Part shown: positions 11,398 to 23,177 of the stretch, piece by piece
Layout: each line of letters opens with the position of its first letter
Numbering within the stretch: position 1 is the first letter of the stretch
Assembly: GCA_036867785.1 (NCBI GenBank)
Contig: CP145416.1
Span: 992,001-1,056,000 of the forward strand
Reading direction: 5' to 3'
Source: Plasmodiophora brassicae
Lineage: Eukaryota; Endomyxa: Phytomyxea; Phytomyxea; Plasmodiophorida
DNA: 64,000 nucleotides
The notes under the pieces: generated by a model
What the model saw: the letters and a program-made list of their open reading frames with translations, nothing else
Databases searched by the model: none
What the model was told of the DNA's origin: nothing
Position numbers and translations under genes: made by a program

Positions 11398-11823
11398 TTA
11401 TCGTCGCTTCTTGGAAGATAGGATTTGGGAGATTCGCACAGACGACCCATCGTTTTCGACAGCACGAATGTCCCGGCCGGACAGCGTCAGTTGCCCACGG
11501 CTGAACTTGCCCAGACCAACTTTCAGGCCGCCGGTGCTTTGCCTGACCGCTGTTTTCTTGACCACGAGATTTCCTGCAGCGATGTCGAGCGCTTCCTGCC
11601 GTTTCTCGCGCATTCTCTGCTTAGCACGCATCCCCTTGAGGATGTTAATGGGCGTTCTAACATTCTTCGGTGCACGACCGCCCAGTGCCTGCACACGCTT
11701 CGCATCGTAGGTCCTCTTCTGCTTTTTGTCGAACTGTGAAGCACCTAATCGTTCAATGGTTCTCGCATCCAGTCGAAGCGAAGCTGAGGAGTTCTCGCGA
11801 TCAGAGGTAGTCGCAGGGTTCAT
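11398..11823 (-). CDS. Faf1/C1orf131-like ribosome-assembly factor
   Basis: A 141-residue basic protein in one exon. It resembles the DUF4602 family (human C1orf131, yeast Faf1), which takes part in 40S subunit assembly in the nucleolus. Seen: TPINILKGMRAKQRMREKR (family has 'P.N.L.G...R...') and near the end GLGKFSRGQLTLSGRDI, equivalent to 'GKFKGGMLKLSKKDI'. The C-terminus is a basic KKRR. It is shorter than the human protein (about 290). The convergent ZC3H3-like gene ends 134 bases away. Confidence 0.7.
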   Translation of the reverse strand: MNPATTSDRENSSASLRLDARTIERLGASQFDKKQKRTYDAKRVQALGGRAPKNVRTPINILKGMRAKQRMREKRQEALDIAAGNLVVKKTAVRQSTGGLKVGLGKFSRGQLTLSGRDIRAVENDGSSVRISQILSSKKRR

Positions 11824-11920
11824 AGGTTCACCAGAGAACGCCCGACGGACGTCGTTGACATTGGACGACTGTGAATACCAACGTCAATGTTCCACACATA
11901 TCATTGAAATACGCTCACGG

Positions 11921-12304
11921 TCAGACCATAAATAGTTTCCGATTTCGAGCAGCTTGCGAAGGAGCTGCATTACAACGTCGTCGCGCCCAGCGGTTCTGCG
12001 TCCCATCGACAACCTGAACCATGATCGTTTCGGAGTGCGTGGCGGACTTCACTTGGAGTGTCCTGACAACTCCTGAAGGCAACATGCTATCTGTACGCCA
12101 ATAAACACGGCTTTTAATCTGCATAACATGGGCGAAACCTGATCTCGTTGGGCAATACCGCCTCAAAGCTGTGGGATCACCGAAAGGATCGAATCCTATG
12201 TATGCGTGCCACTCGTGCATGCGGTTGGTACCATTCCTCATGACAAAGTCGACGTCATTCCACATGACGACGATCGAATTTGCCCCGCATGGATCTGTTA
12301 ACAA
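11921..12304 (-). CDS. Orphan reading frame (possible gene)
   Basis: A 114-residue frame from an internal ATG (about 12270), opening MWNDVDFVMRNGTNRMHEW; the frame itself stays open to 12304. It continues HAYIGFDPFGDPTALRRYC and SRVYWRTDSMLPSGVVRTLQVKS, which looks like folded protein rather than GC-driven noise. No family is recognised. A short intron upstream (an AG at about 12326 in the minus sense) could link it to an earlier start, but no good first exon was found. It lies between the Faf1-like and PIN-like genes, all three on the minus strand. Confidence 0.4.
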   Translation of the reverse strand: MLTDPCGANSIVVMWNDVDFVMRNGTNRMHEWHAYIGFDPFGDPTALRRYCPTRSGFAHVMQIKSRVYWRTDSMLPSGVVRTLQVKSATHSETIMVQVVDGTQNRWARRRCNAAPSQAARNRKLFMV

Positions 12305-12446
12305 GTGCTCGTTTCATGCCATCTCCCTACACGAATGGTTAGGGATAACTGCATTCGGTTCGTTCTGAACGCACCGGCCGTTTATTTGTACCTGTACATA
12401 CATGTAGTTATGTCTGGGTCTCGAAAGCCTGTCGAACTGTGTACCG

Positions 12447-13283
12447 CTAGACCAAATCGGTCCAGGTATCGTTGGCAATGTACCGGATAGGGATCAGACG
12501 CAGCCGGAAAGTTTCCAGAATTTGCCCAATGATACGCGTCCTCAATCGCGTTCGGACCATAACTCGCCGTATAAACCGGTCGCTCGTCGCAAAGACGGCA
12601 CGCCTGCCTTGGTCTGGAGGAATCTGTAACGGGTCGGCAGCGTTGACGAAGAATCCGGCCGCTATAATCTGCTCGACATGCGACCGACACTCTCTGGCGA
12701 ACGTCTGCGAAAACTGCAATTTCTCGACGATCTCGTTGCAAACGACGTCGAGATCGTCAGGCGATGGTGCAGCGGACGGATCCGCGACTCTGAGAGTCTC
12801 GATCACATCGGGAAGATCGTACTGAAGGTCGCGCTCGATCTGCGGCAGGGCATACAATTTCTTGCCTGCGCCGGGATCCGGTCATGACAGGGCGCATTGT
12901 TTGGCAAGGTTGACAGTACCGAGCGCATCGTGATCGCGAATAAACTTGACCCACGTTGGGAACCTCCCAGTCATGTAGAACATGACCAGGTTCGAATCGA
13001 CGATGTACGTGTCGTCGTGCGGCAGTGTCCACATTGGCTGTTCCTGTCGAGAACGACGCGCAACGTCGTCTTGTGGCCCAATGCATGGCTTCGCGGGGCC
13101 TGCCGGTCCCGAAGACACACGTTCCTCGTCCAGTGACGATTCTCCCGTCCACAACGACATGGGTCGGACCTGCACCCACCGGTTCATTCGACCTGTAGCG
13201 ATATGCTCGTCCAGCATACCTGTCTGGAAGTCATGGCGTAATACAGGCCGCGCTCGCTGTGCAGCCGTCGCCGTCGACAGCAT
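12447..13283 (-). CDS. PIN-like domain protein
   Basis: Two exons (13283-12920 and 12865-12447). Without splicing, a TGA would interrupt the frame; a 54-base GT-AG intron (12866-12919) removes it and keeps phase. Exon 1 carries YIVDSNLVMFYMTGRFPTW, which looks like the first strand and catalytic Asp of a PIN fold. Exon 2 has LPQIERDLQYDLPDVIETL, a helical middle and AVFATSDRFIRRVM, where the second acidic site of a PIN fold would lie. The assignment to PIN-type RNases is inference from this D...E...SD pattern only. The C-terminus is Arg-rich. Confidence 0.5.
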
Positions 13284-13612
13284 CGCGCCAGCCTCGCATG
13301 TGGCATCATGGGCTAACTATGGCGCGTCGCGCATGGGGGACGACGATTCAGATTGCTTCCAGTATATTGTATTACGACATCACGTCTGGTTCCGTGTCCC
13401 CATTCAGCAGGAAGGTTCCTGCCTGGCGCACAAAAACAAGGCTGCCCCGTCCCGGTCGAGCGCGGATCGCGGCAGAAGCTGCAGTTCGTCGGCGGGGAGG
13501 TCGGCACGGGCTCAGTGGTTGTTCTATTCCTGGGGCCCTGAGGCCCCGGACGTAACGGGTCGGCCCAGGCAGTGCGTGATGCGCGCAGTGGTCATCGTTC
13601 GCGCCGGCCACC
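13284..13612. other. Divergent intergenic region between PIN-like and MED15 genes
   Basis: About 330 bases separating two divergently transcribed genes. GC-rich, with antisense open frames but no recognisable coding feature. Presumably holds both promoters; no element could be named. Confidence 0.5.
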
Positions 13613-15679
13613 ATGATGCCGAGCGAGGCGCTGCGCCAGTCCATGCGGGACAGCCTGTACGCGCGCGCCGAGCCGTCTGCGCATTCGTCGTCGTCCGTGC
13701 TGACGGTACGCGTGCAGGTTTGCGGAGATCGCCGGGTTCTTCGCCACCGAGGACGAGGGCAGGAGCATCGCCAGCAAGATGGAGGAGAATTGCTTCCACA
13801 AGGCTCAGACGCAGGTCGGTGTCCTGTCACCGACGTATCGTTTACCCATTAGGTGTCGTCATCGACGCAGGAGGAGTACCTGAGCTCGTTCCAGAAGCAC
13901 CTCCTTCAACTGAAGAATTTGAAGAAGGAAGCGGCTCAGAATCAGAAGTCGACGAGTAGTGTCGAACCCCAGCCCCAGGCGGCGACGCCATCGCATGCAG
14001 CACCGACACCGTTGCATGCAGGGCCGGCACAGCAGATGCAACCTCGCGTCATGCCCGTGTCGTCGTCGGCCGTTGCCGGCGCCGTGCAAGCCGTGCCGAT
14101 CAACGAGAACCAGAACAGGAACAATGAGATCCTCGAGTACCTGACGCAGTGCCAGAAGAAGATCTCGCCGGCGTTCCTGGAGTCCATCGTCGACTTCAGA
14201 CAGAAGCTGTTCTTCGAGCAGCTCGTCCTGGAAATCCATTCCGTTCGCCAGGCGCTGGAGAAAGGCGTCTCGGCGACGCACGCTGACCTCGTCCCTCGCA
14301 TCAAGGTTATCGTCGAGAAGGTTGTTGGCATCGTGCTATTGGTCAACGTCTAGCGCGCAATCATTCATTGCTCATCGTGCAGGTTCGTGCGATCAACAAA
14401 TCCCAGGCGCAGCATTCGCAGAACGTGGCCGCCGCGTCTCGCCACGCCCAGATACAGGCCGCTATGGGGGCCGCTGCCGTGTGTTTATTCACGAAGCGTG
14501 TGGCATGTGCTCCTGCTGATGATACCCTGTGCACAGCATGCGTCTTCTAGGCCCATCCCTGTTGCGCAAGCGGTTGCTTCGCCCATGGAACAAGTCCAGC
14601 CAGTGACGACGCCAGCGGCGGGTGCGAAACGGAAGCGCTCGAAGCCAGCAGCATCCCGCACGAAACAGCCCAGTCGATCGTCGAGCTCAGCGTCGCTCGG
14701 CAAGGCTGCCGCGGGAGCTGACGGCACCATTTCCAGGTCGAACTCATTAGATGGACTTCAGACCGCATTCGATCCCAAGCAGGTTTCTCCAGGTACCGAT
14801 GTCTCGTCTGTTGGCGTGTGTGTGTGTGTGTGTGTACCTGATTGTCGACAGGGATCAAGGGGTTCTTCGACCACCTCGCCAAGTTTGACAAGAAGTCGGC
14901 CCAGGCGATGCTGCGGTTATCATCGCAACGCATTGGCACCATGCTGACGTATATCGAGACGCGGGAGGGATTCGAGGCGGCTCAGGCCATCCGGGATTCC
15001 CACATCAACGCCGCTGCCAAGCAGGCGCAGAAACCGTCATCGCCGCCCAACCCGTACGTACCGCGCTCGCTGGTTGTCCTCATGCTGACCTCATTTACGC
15101 AGGCTTCCCGTGTCAGACGAACCCGAGGCGGCGGCCGCGACACCGGCTCCCGAGGCCCCAGCGGCAGATACCACGACGCGCGTCCCTGCCAGTTCCGCTT
15201 TGTTGACGGACCCGCTGACAGATGGCATCACCGGTCGGCTTGTTGCCGAATCTGTCGCCGAAGACACCAGCGTCCCCGTTATCGCAGACCGCGGCGTCCC
15301 CTATCAGAAAGAACTGGACCAGATCCGTTCATCCGGGTTGTTCTTCATCATTCCCATCGACCGTCGGCATCCGTCCTGGCGCATGATACGATTCGACCTG
15401 CTGGCCATGTCGGTGCCGTCGCTGCTCGTCGGCATCCGCAACGACTACAACGAGCAGGAGCCGGTCGCCGACCGCATCCAGTACCGGGTCCAGAAGGGGA
15501 CGTCCACGATGGCCGACGAGAACATCAGGCAGATCGACGCGCTTCTTCGCCGATGCATGGGGCAGCGTCGCCCGATCCTGTTCGACCTCATCTGCACCTG
15601 GCACCTCGCCCTGAAGCACGTCTTCTCCATCGACACCGACCAACAGCAGCAGACGCAGCAGGCGACAACGGATTCGTAA
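13613..15679 (+). CDS. MED15: Mediator subunit 15-like protein with N-terminal KIX domain
   Basis: Tail-module subunit of Mediator that binds activators. Exon 1 (MMPSEALRQSMRDSL) joins across a 61-base intron to FAEIAGFFATEDEGRSIASK, then MEENCFHKAQTQ joins EEYLSSFQKHLLQLKNLKK. This matches animal MED15 KIX ('MESHVFLKAKTRDEYLSLVARLI'). A low-complexity middle follows (Ala/Pro/Gln, then a Lys/Ser-rich basic part). The C-terminal module contains SVPSLLVGIRNDYNEQEP and ends LICTWHLALKHVFS plus a Gln/Thr tail, as in MED15 ('LLLTIP..YP..PP'). The intron at 14781-14851 contains a (GT)n run (14816-14835). The second intron has two in-frame acceptors 18 bases apart (after 13852 and 13870). Confidence 0.78.
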
Positions 15680-15744
15680 ACGCGATATAGCCCCGATAAT
15701 AACATTTCGGTTCTTATTATTAGTCGTGGTCGTGCGCGCGGCGT

Positions 15745-16027
15745 TCACGCCGATGCCTGTGGAGGAACAGGCACGCTAACGGCGCTGAGCCGCTGCGCGT
15801 CTCTGGACTTGGCCTCGGTGTAGTGGTTGTAGCACATGATGTTGCCCTGGTGCAGGAACACGATGTGGCCGACGGTGCCCAGCTGCTCGCCGCAGACGGT
15901 GCACTTCACGCACGACTTGTGCAACTTGCGGTCCTTGACCTTGACGCCCAGGCGCGACTCGCTGATCGGCAGGTGGCACGACGAGCACGTCGAGTGGTGG
16001 TGCCCGACCTGCTTCTTCCTGTCGTCA

Positions 16028-16059
<32 letters not shown>

Positions 16060-17392
16060 CCCGCCACCCGCCCTGAAATCGTTCCTGCACAGGATCTTCC
16101 CGTTCAGGCTGTGTATCGTCCTGTTCAGCAAGCTGGCCCCAACGCCCGTCAGCACCAGTGCGCCCCATTAGGGCGGGCCGACGAACCTCGTGTCGCAGAC
16201 GGCACATCGGACGCATGCCAGATGGTACGGCACCGTGTTGACGACGGTCCTGTCCTGGTCCTGGCCGATCGGCAGCGTGCAGGTCGGGCAGGTCGGCGTG
16301 CCGGTCAGCTGCGGGCAGTGGTCCTGGCAGAGGATCTCCAGCGGCAGATGGCTGGCGATGTGGAAGCGCTTCCCAGAGCTGGGCCGGTCGCCACACACGC
16401 CGCACGACGGGCAGTCCTGGTGGAATCGGTACGGCGCGATCTGGTACGACGCCGACATGTCGTCCGACGTCAGCTCTAGCAGCGCGCACCCGGTCACGAC
16501 GCGCGTCGTCCCAACCCACAAACGGAGCGGGGTGCACCTTGTTGGCAGACGCCGCAGTACGTGTTCAGGATGGCCTCCTTGGCGTGGTTGGCGCAGTACA
16601 GAGCGTTGCCCGACCGCAGCATGACGCACTGGCGCCCGTCGCCGACCAGGGGCACCTGGCAGTGGCTGCAGGTGGCACAGTCTTTGTGGAACGCGTTCGC
16701 CCCGATCGCGTAGTAGTCGGACGTGATCGCCGACGAGCACTTGGCGCACGACCGCCAGAAGTGGTGCAGGAAGTCCCGGCGGCAGTACATGGCGCCGCGC
16801 CAGACCATGGTCGCCGTGTCCCCTGCGTTTGGGGGGAGGCACACGTCTCAACGGGGCACCCCTCGCGTTCAGCGGCAACCGAAACGTACGTCCACAATCG
16901 GTGCAGACGGCACAGTCCGGGTGCACACGCGTCCCGTTCGTCAGCCGGACGCTGCCGTCGCCCGCCACGAGTTTCGTGGCGCAGACGGCGCACGACGGCC
17001 GACCCGCCAGGTAATCCGCCTCGCAGACGGGCAACACGTCCAGACGGTACTGCTCGTCGTACGACGACACCGCGCTACGACACGTCGCGCATGTGGTAGA
17101 ACGTGGCCTGGCCGTTTCGACGGCCGACACGTGCGCTGGGGATGGGCGGATCTCGTCCGGCAGCAACGACAGGTCCATGGCGGCGTCCAGCAGCGCACCG
17201 ATAGCCTGCCCAGCGTTGTCAGCGAAGGATTGGCGACAACCGGGGTGGGTGGACGACTCCACCGACCTCGTCGTCCACTGGGGCAGTGCTCCTGTAGTCG
17301 ACGTGAGCGACGAACGCGCTCGCGGTATGTCGCCCTGAGGCGGCGGCGCTGGCCGCCGCCGCACCGCTGCTGGAGGTCGACGGCGCCTGCAT
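15745..17392 (-). CDS. Multi-LIM domain protein
   Basis: Cytoskeleton- or nucleus-type scaffold made of about five LIM zinc modules. Seen in order: CATCRSAVSSYDEQYRL...VCEADY; CAVCATKLV...HPDCAVCTDCG; CAKCSSAI...HKDCATCSHC...YCANH; CGVCQQ...HQDCPSCGVC...CQDHC; CPTCTLPI...HLACVRCAVC; CSSCHLPI...HKSCVKCTVC...CYNH. A poly-Ala stretch (GCC/GGC repeat, 16027-16060) separates the last LIM from the rest. Introns interrupt modules: one near 16900 joins CTDCGR to DTATMVWRGAMYCRRDF, another near 16500 joins CGVCQQ to ELTSDDM. Some modules lack the canonical spacing. The start is uncertain: ATG 17392 (MQAPSTSSS) is used here, but the frame stays open upstream. Confidence 0.8.
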
Positions 17393-18040
17393 CGAATCCA
17401 CCCTGACACAGGAGGGGGCGTCAGTTGCGGAACGCCACGAGAGGCGGCCGTCGTACGGGTCGACCAGGTGGGCGCTCCCGGCGCCGCTGGCGACGCCTGC
17501 CACGACCGTCAGTACGATAATAAACGGCAAAGGGGGGCACGCCCTGGCCGACCGTGCAGGCCCGATCGGACCGAGTTCAGGTCGGCCAGCAGCTTCAGCG
17601 ACTGTTTCGCCCTGTTCGACGACGTCAGCCATGTCGCGCCCGCGGCGCCGGCACACAACACGAACGTACGTTTCCTTCTGGAACGACGCCTGCTTGGCGG
17701 TGGCGACGTGATCCCGCTGGATCGTCGATCGTCGTCGCGACAGCTGCGACACGATGGGCGTCAGCCGTCGTCGTCGTCGCGTCGCGCTCTGGCGTTGTCG
17801 ATTCGTACCGATTTGTGTGGGCTGGCTCTGGAGATCGACTGCATCGACGGTTCGTCGTCGTTCGACAACGTCGACAGGACGGACGACGAGCGCTGCGGCG
17901 GGCTCTCCTCGACGATCTGACGCGCCAGTCAGCGGGTCGGCCACACACACGAACGGGGGGATGGGGGCGGCAGACCTCCTGGAGCTGGCCGAGGTCGCTG
18001 CTGCTGGCCACGACGCGATGATCCTGCAGGGCCCCACCGT
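17393..18040. other. Region between LIM gene and unidentified gene; possible 5' extension
   Basis: The minus-strand frame of the first LIM exon remains open up to 18037 and contains a hydrophobic run (LPFIIVLTVVAGVASGAG). In this GC-rich DNA long open frames arise by chance; the plus strand also stays open (17468-17920). The composition (many Arg/Ala/Thr) looks like a shadow rather than protein. It may be 5' UTR and promoter of the LIM gene, or an extra N-terminal exon. Confidence 0.35.
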
Positions 18041-20737
18041 TCAAACGATCCCGCGTCCGACAACGGCACCGTCGGTCACCTTGACGCCCGTCAGCGACAT
18101 GGACCCGGCGTTGGCGATCGTGCCGCGTTTCACGGCCGACGGCGCGTCCTGCTGGATAAAGGCGCCGATGCCGACGTCGACCTCGAACCCGACCGGCCCG
18201 CTCGACAGGTGCGACCTGGCGTTGCCCACCCCCTCGTCATCAGCACGCGCAGGCCAGCATGACCCCCGCGATGACCGACCGACCTGGGGAACAGCCCGGT
18301 CCGGTTCCTGACGCAGACCAGCACCATCTTCTGCTGCATGCGCCCGGACAGCACGGCGACGACCTCGCCCAGCTGGGCGGACACCCAGAAGTCCTTCGTC
18401 TCGCCTGGGAGAGCGCGCGTCAGACGAGGCGCGCGCCCGATCAGCCGACACGCGGATCGTTACGTTTGCTGCCCGCGAACATGGTCCTGTCGACGCGGTA
18501 CAGGTGGCGGACGTGCCCAGACAGGCGCTCGGCGGCGCTGAGCGCCTGCGCTTCGGACGCGTAATCGACGACCATGAACGTCATCCGGCGGCTGAGCGGC
18601 CGGGGCGCAATCGTCGACGGGACCGGTTCGGCAGCGGGGGCCGCCAGGGACGGGCGCGCCGGCTGCTGCTGATGATGATGCGGCTGGCGGATCAGCGCCA
18701 GCGAGTCGCCGGCCAGGTCGCTGTCGCCCGTCGTCTTCCTGTTCTCCTGCTGGATCGAGAGCGCGATACGCAGGCGCAGCGTCTTCCACGAGTAATCGCT
18801 GGATGCGGTGTCGCCGTCGCGATAGGCGGCGCCGTCGCCCATGATGGACGCCTTCCGCTTCCGGGCCTTGGCGCCGATGCCGACCTTCAGCGCCTGGCGC
18901 TTCAGCAGGTACAGGTTGCGGGACAGGGTGGACGCGTCCCGGTACGTGGCGTACAGGCAGGACGCGTCGCTGAACATGGACAGGTACTGGCGTATGGCGC
19001 CCAGCATGCCGTCCGCCTGAGCGCGCGCGCTGCCGTCCATCGCGACCACCACCGACCGGTGGACGACTTCGCCGAGCTGGACGGCGGCGTCGACCTGCGT
19101 GCACAAACCCGGTCACGACGACGGCCCTGCGCGCCGATGTGTGCCAACCCGCCCCCCTACCAGGTCGCGGTCGATCATCGCGCTGCCGTCCGAGGCCATG
19201 TGCACGGCGATGTCCTTGAACTCGACCGACAGTCGATAGGCGGGCCTGTGGACGGTGTCAGGTTTCAAGGCCGCCGCCGTCCCCCCTCGAGGGGTGCCCT
19301 GAATGCGGCTCATACGAGTAGAAGACGAACTGTTCGACGGCCTCGAACAGCTTGAGGACGTTCGGCAGGATGACGTTGTTCTTCGTGAACTGCGGTGACG
19401 GGACGTGCCGGAACCGGTTGAGCAGGACGAACAGGACGACGCGGACCAGGGCGGACGCTTCGCCATCGTACGGCCCGAACGCTGTGCGACAGGGACGTTA
19501 GGGCGGGACAGCAACGAGACAGGGCCGGCAGGGGCGCCGATTGCGATACTTTTCTCGATCTGCTCGATGACCTTCTGCAGCAGCTGTCGGGTGCCGTCGC
19601 GCCTGACCAGCAGGTTCCGCATCAGGACCATGGACATGACGTTGATGACCATCTTGAAGTTGTATCGCGTCGTTCCGTCGCCGACGACGTCCAGGAAATT
19701 GTCGCCGTCCGCCGACGACAGGACCGCAACCTGTGCATGGCGATCAACGAGCGGCCCCGGGCCTGGCGAGGACAGCGGGATCCGACCTGCGGGCGTTTCA
19801 GCAGGTTCAGCATCATGTCCAGCCAGTTCTTGTACGCCAGGAACGCGTCGGCGTTCAGCGGCTCGTTCTCGAGCAGGAACGAGAAGTTCTGCGTCGTCAG
19901 GCGCCACGCGTCGACGTCGGACACGTTCAGCATCGTCACAATCTGCGACGCCGCTCAAATGGCGGCTGTGCAATTGGTCAACCCCCGCCCCGGGGATGGG
20001 CATTACCGTTCCGATCATGGCGGGCGACCGAATGTACCGCGATTGGAACCCCTGGCTGGCCTCCAGGTCGTCGGCGGCGATGTGGTTGACAAGGACCTCG
20101 AACGCGGCCGCGGTCACTTCCTCGGACACGAACATCCGCTCCGACATCGCCTGGCGCATCGCTAAGCGCGGGAGCGGCGCTCGGGGTCGGCCAGCGAAAC
20201 GCGTACCTGCATGTAGGCCGGCCAGGGCGGCATCAGGTCGCCCGCCATCTGCATTTCGTGAATGATCGGGTTGGCGACCGCCACAGGCGTGACAACGCCG
20301 ACACACTTGCCAGCGTACTGCTGGATCTGTTCCAGGGCGTACGCGACGCGGACGGCCCAGGCGGCCAGGGCGCCCTCCCGTTCCTTGCCGACCCGACCGA
20401 GGAGGTACTGCATGAACCCGGTGATGGCCAGGCTTCTCTGGGCCAGAATCCGACACGGCGACGGGTTCTCCTTCTGCCGGACTGGCCATCGCGACGACTG
20501 GCATTGGCAGTGGGTGACGGGAGCGGCGTGCACGGCGTCGCACGTCAACGTGGCTTTAGGCGGCCCGGCGGCATCGTCGACGGCGCGAGTGTCGACGAAC
20601 GCCGCCAGGATGGCCTGGAAGATCAGCGGCCACTCGTGGTCTAGCAGGTCGCGGGTGTCCTCGTCCAGGGCGGCAAGGACCGTGCTTCGCGGGCACTGGA
20701 CGGCAGCGTGCCCTATGAACTGGCGTGCCTCCGACAT
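18041..20737 (-). CDS. Large unidentified helical-repeat-like protein
   Basis: A multi-exon gene reading from MSEARQFIGHAAVQC to AVVGRGIV and TAG at 18041. Joined exons include WAVRVAYALEQIQQYAGK, then AMSERMFVSEEVTAAAFEVL, then IVTMLNVSDVDAWRL with LLENEPLNADAFLAYKNWLD, then VLMRNLLVRRDGTRQLLQKV, then FGPYDGEASALVRVVLFVLL with LPNVLKLFEAVEQFVFY. A separate C-terminal part contains MTFMVVDYASEAQALSAAERL and FWVSAQLGEVVAVLSGRMQQ. The first two-thirds look like an all-helical (armadillo/HEAT-type) scaffold, vaguely like the helical part of BEACH-family proteins, but no BEACH domain is present. Intron positions were found by phase and AG/branch motifs and are mostly 45-65 bases. Function unknown. 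Confidence 0.7.
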
Positions 20738-20915
20738 TCGGTCACCGCCGCGTTAGCATCTGGCGTCGAACGCAGCGCGCCGTATTAGTCGGGGGGCACC
20801 GATATCGTCAAATGGCGGACACGCGTATCGCTCGACGAAGTATCTGTCGTCGCGGGAATCTGGGATCAATCGGGCCATGCGCGCACCCCTGAATAAATTG
20901 TATGCGACGATGCGA

Positions 20916-22325
<1,410 letters not shown>

Positions 22326-22533
22326 CGGTTTCGAAGAGACGAATTTGGGGAATGGGCAGTCATGGTTCCGGTCCGGATATCAACGTCCAGGACGGTGACG
22401 TCATTGAAGGGGGCGTGACGTCATCGACATCGACGATCTGTCAACATCCGTCTGTACCAACTTAATTGCGAAAGGAGCGATTCGGGATCGGCGAGGGGTA
22501 CCACATCGTTGGACGTCGTCGGGTTGCATCGCG

Positions 22534-23139
22534 ATGCTCAAGGTCCGCCAAAGCATTATCAACCGACCGATTCGGCCGGTGGCGTCGCGAGCCACCCAGG
22601 AGAGCATCGACAGCGAGTACGCGTTGGAGACGTCGCGGGCCGAATCTCGACGCCAACGACGCCAAGCGCTGATCAGGGAGCGACAACGGTGCCTGTTCGG
22701 GACGCCCGAAGAGAAGGCCCAGATAGCGTTGGCCGACCGGACGTGTGGGTCTTTATTGACGCTGCCCGCTGACCCCTCGACAGGCACGAGGTGAAGACGA
22801 ACCAGGAAGAGCTGGAGAGAGCGAAGGAGGCGATCGCGCGCGACGAAGAACGACGCGACGCCTGGGTCATGGAAGGGGCCAAACGGCGCGAGGAAATGGT
22901 TAACGCCATGTCTATGAACGACAACGCCGCCCGCCGACGATACCTGCAGATGCTACGAGATGATAACAGGAAGGCATGGGGTCGCCGGCGGCTGTACGCG
23001 TCCCAGTGCCTGACTCGTCTGGGATCAGCTGGCTGAGTACCGGCAAAGGCTTCGTAAGGAACAGGAGGAGAGCGAGAAGCGGGAGGCGAGGCAGGGCGCG
23101 ACGTTCTGCGACCGCTTCGGCAGGAACGCCATCTCGTGA
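22534..23139 (+). CDS. Coiled-coil protein, possibly axonemal
   Basis: Three exons of almost uninterrupted charged helix: SEYALETSRAESRRQRRQAL, EELERAKEAIARDEERRDAW, REEMVNAMSMNDNAARRRYL, then LAEYRQRLRKEQEESEKREA, ending FCDRFGRNAIS. The composition and the repeated 'AM..N.....R..YL' register recall flagellar inner-lumen or RIB43A-type proteins, which would suit an organism with flagellate zoospores; this is a weak inference. Intron 1 (about 22742-22781) is GT-AG. Intron 2 (22974-23028) appears to start with GC, not GT, and has a CTGAC branch point. About 163 residues. Confidence 0.7.
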
Positions 23140-23177
23140 TGACGCTGAATACATGGGGTTGCTGTTCATCTACATAT

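Noticed and set aside
12866-12919. In-frame TGA in the PIN-like gene, which might suggest selenocysteine or a broken gene
   Set aside because: A GT-AG intron of exactly 54 bases contains the TGA and keeps phase. This is the normal intron size here, so no recoding is needed.
13372-13830. 152-codon minus-strand frame over the MED15 5' end
   Set aside because: It is antisense to the KIX exons, rich in Arg/Cys/Pro with no domain, and looks like a GC-driven shadow.
14816-14835. (GT)n run as a possible regulatory element
   Set aside because: It lies within a MED15 intron and is short. Similar runs occur in an ATG8 intron and before RING1, so it is treated as ordinary microsatellite sequence.
17219-18037. 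Long 272-codon minus-strand frame with a hydrophobic stretch
   Set aside because: The composition is typical of shadow frames in GC-rich DNA, both strands are open, and its 3' part is better explained as the first LIM exon. Kept only as a possible extension.
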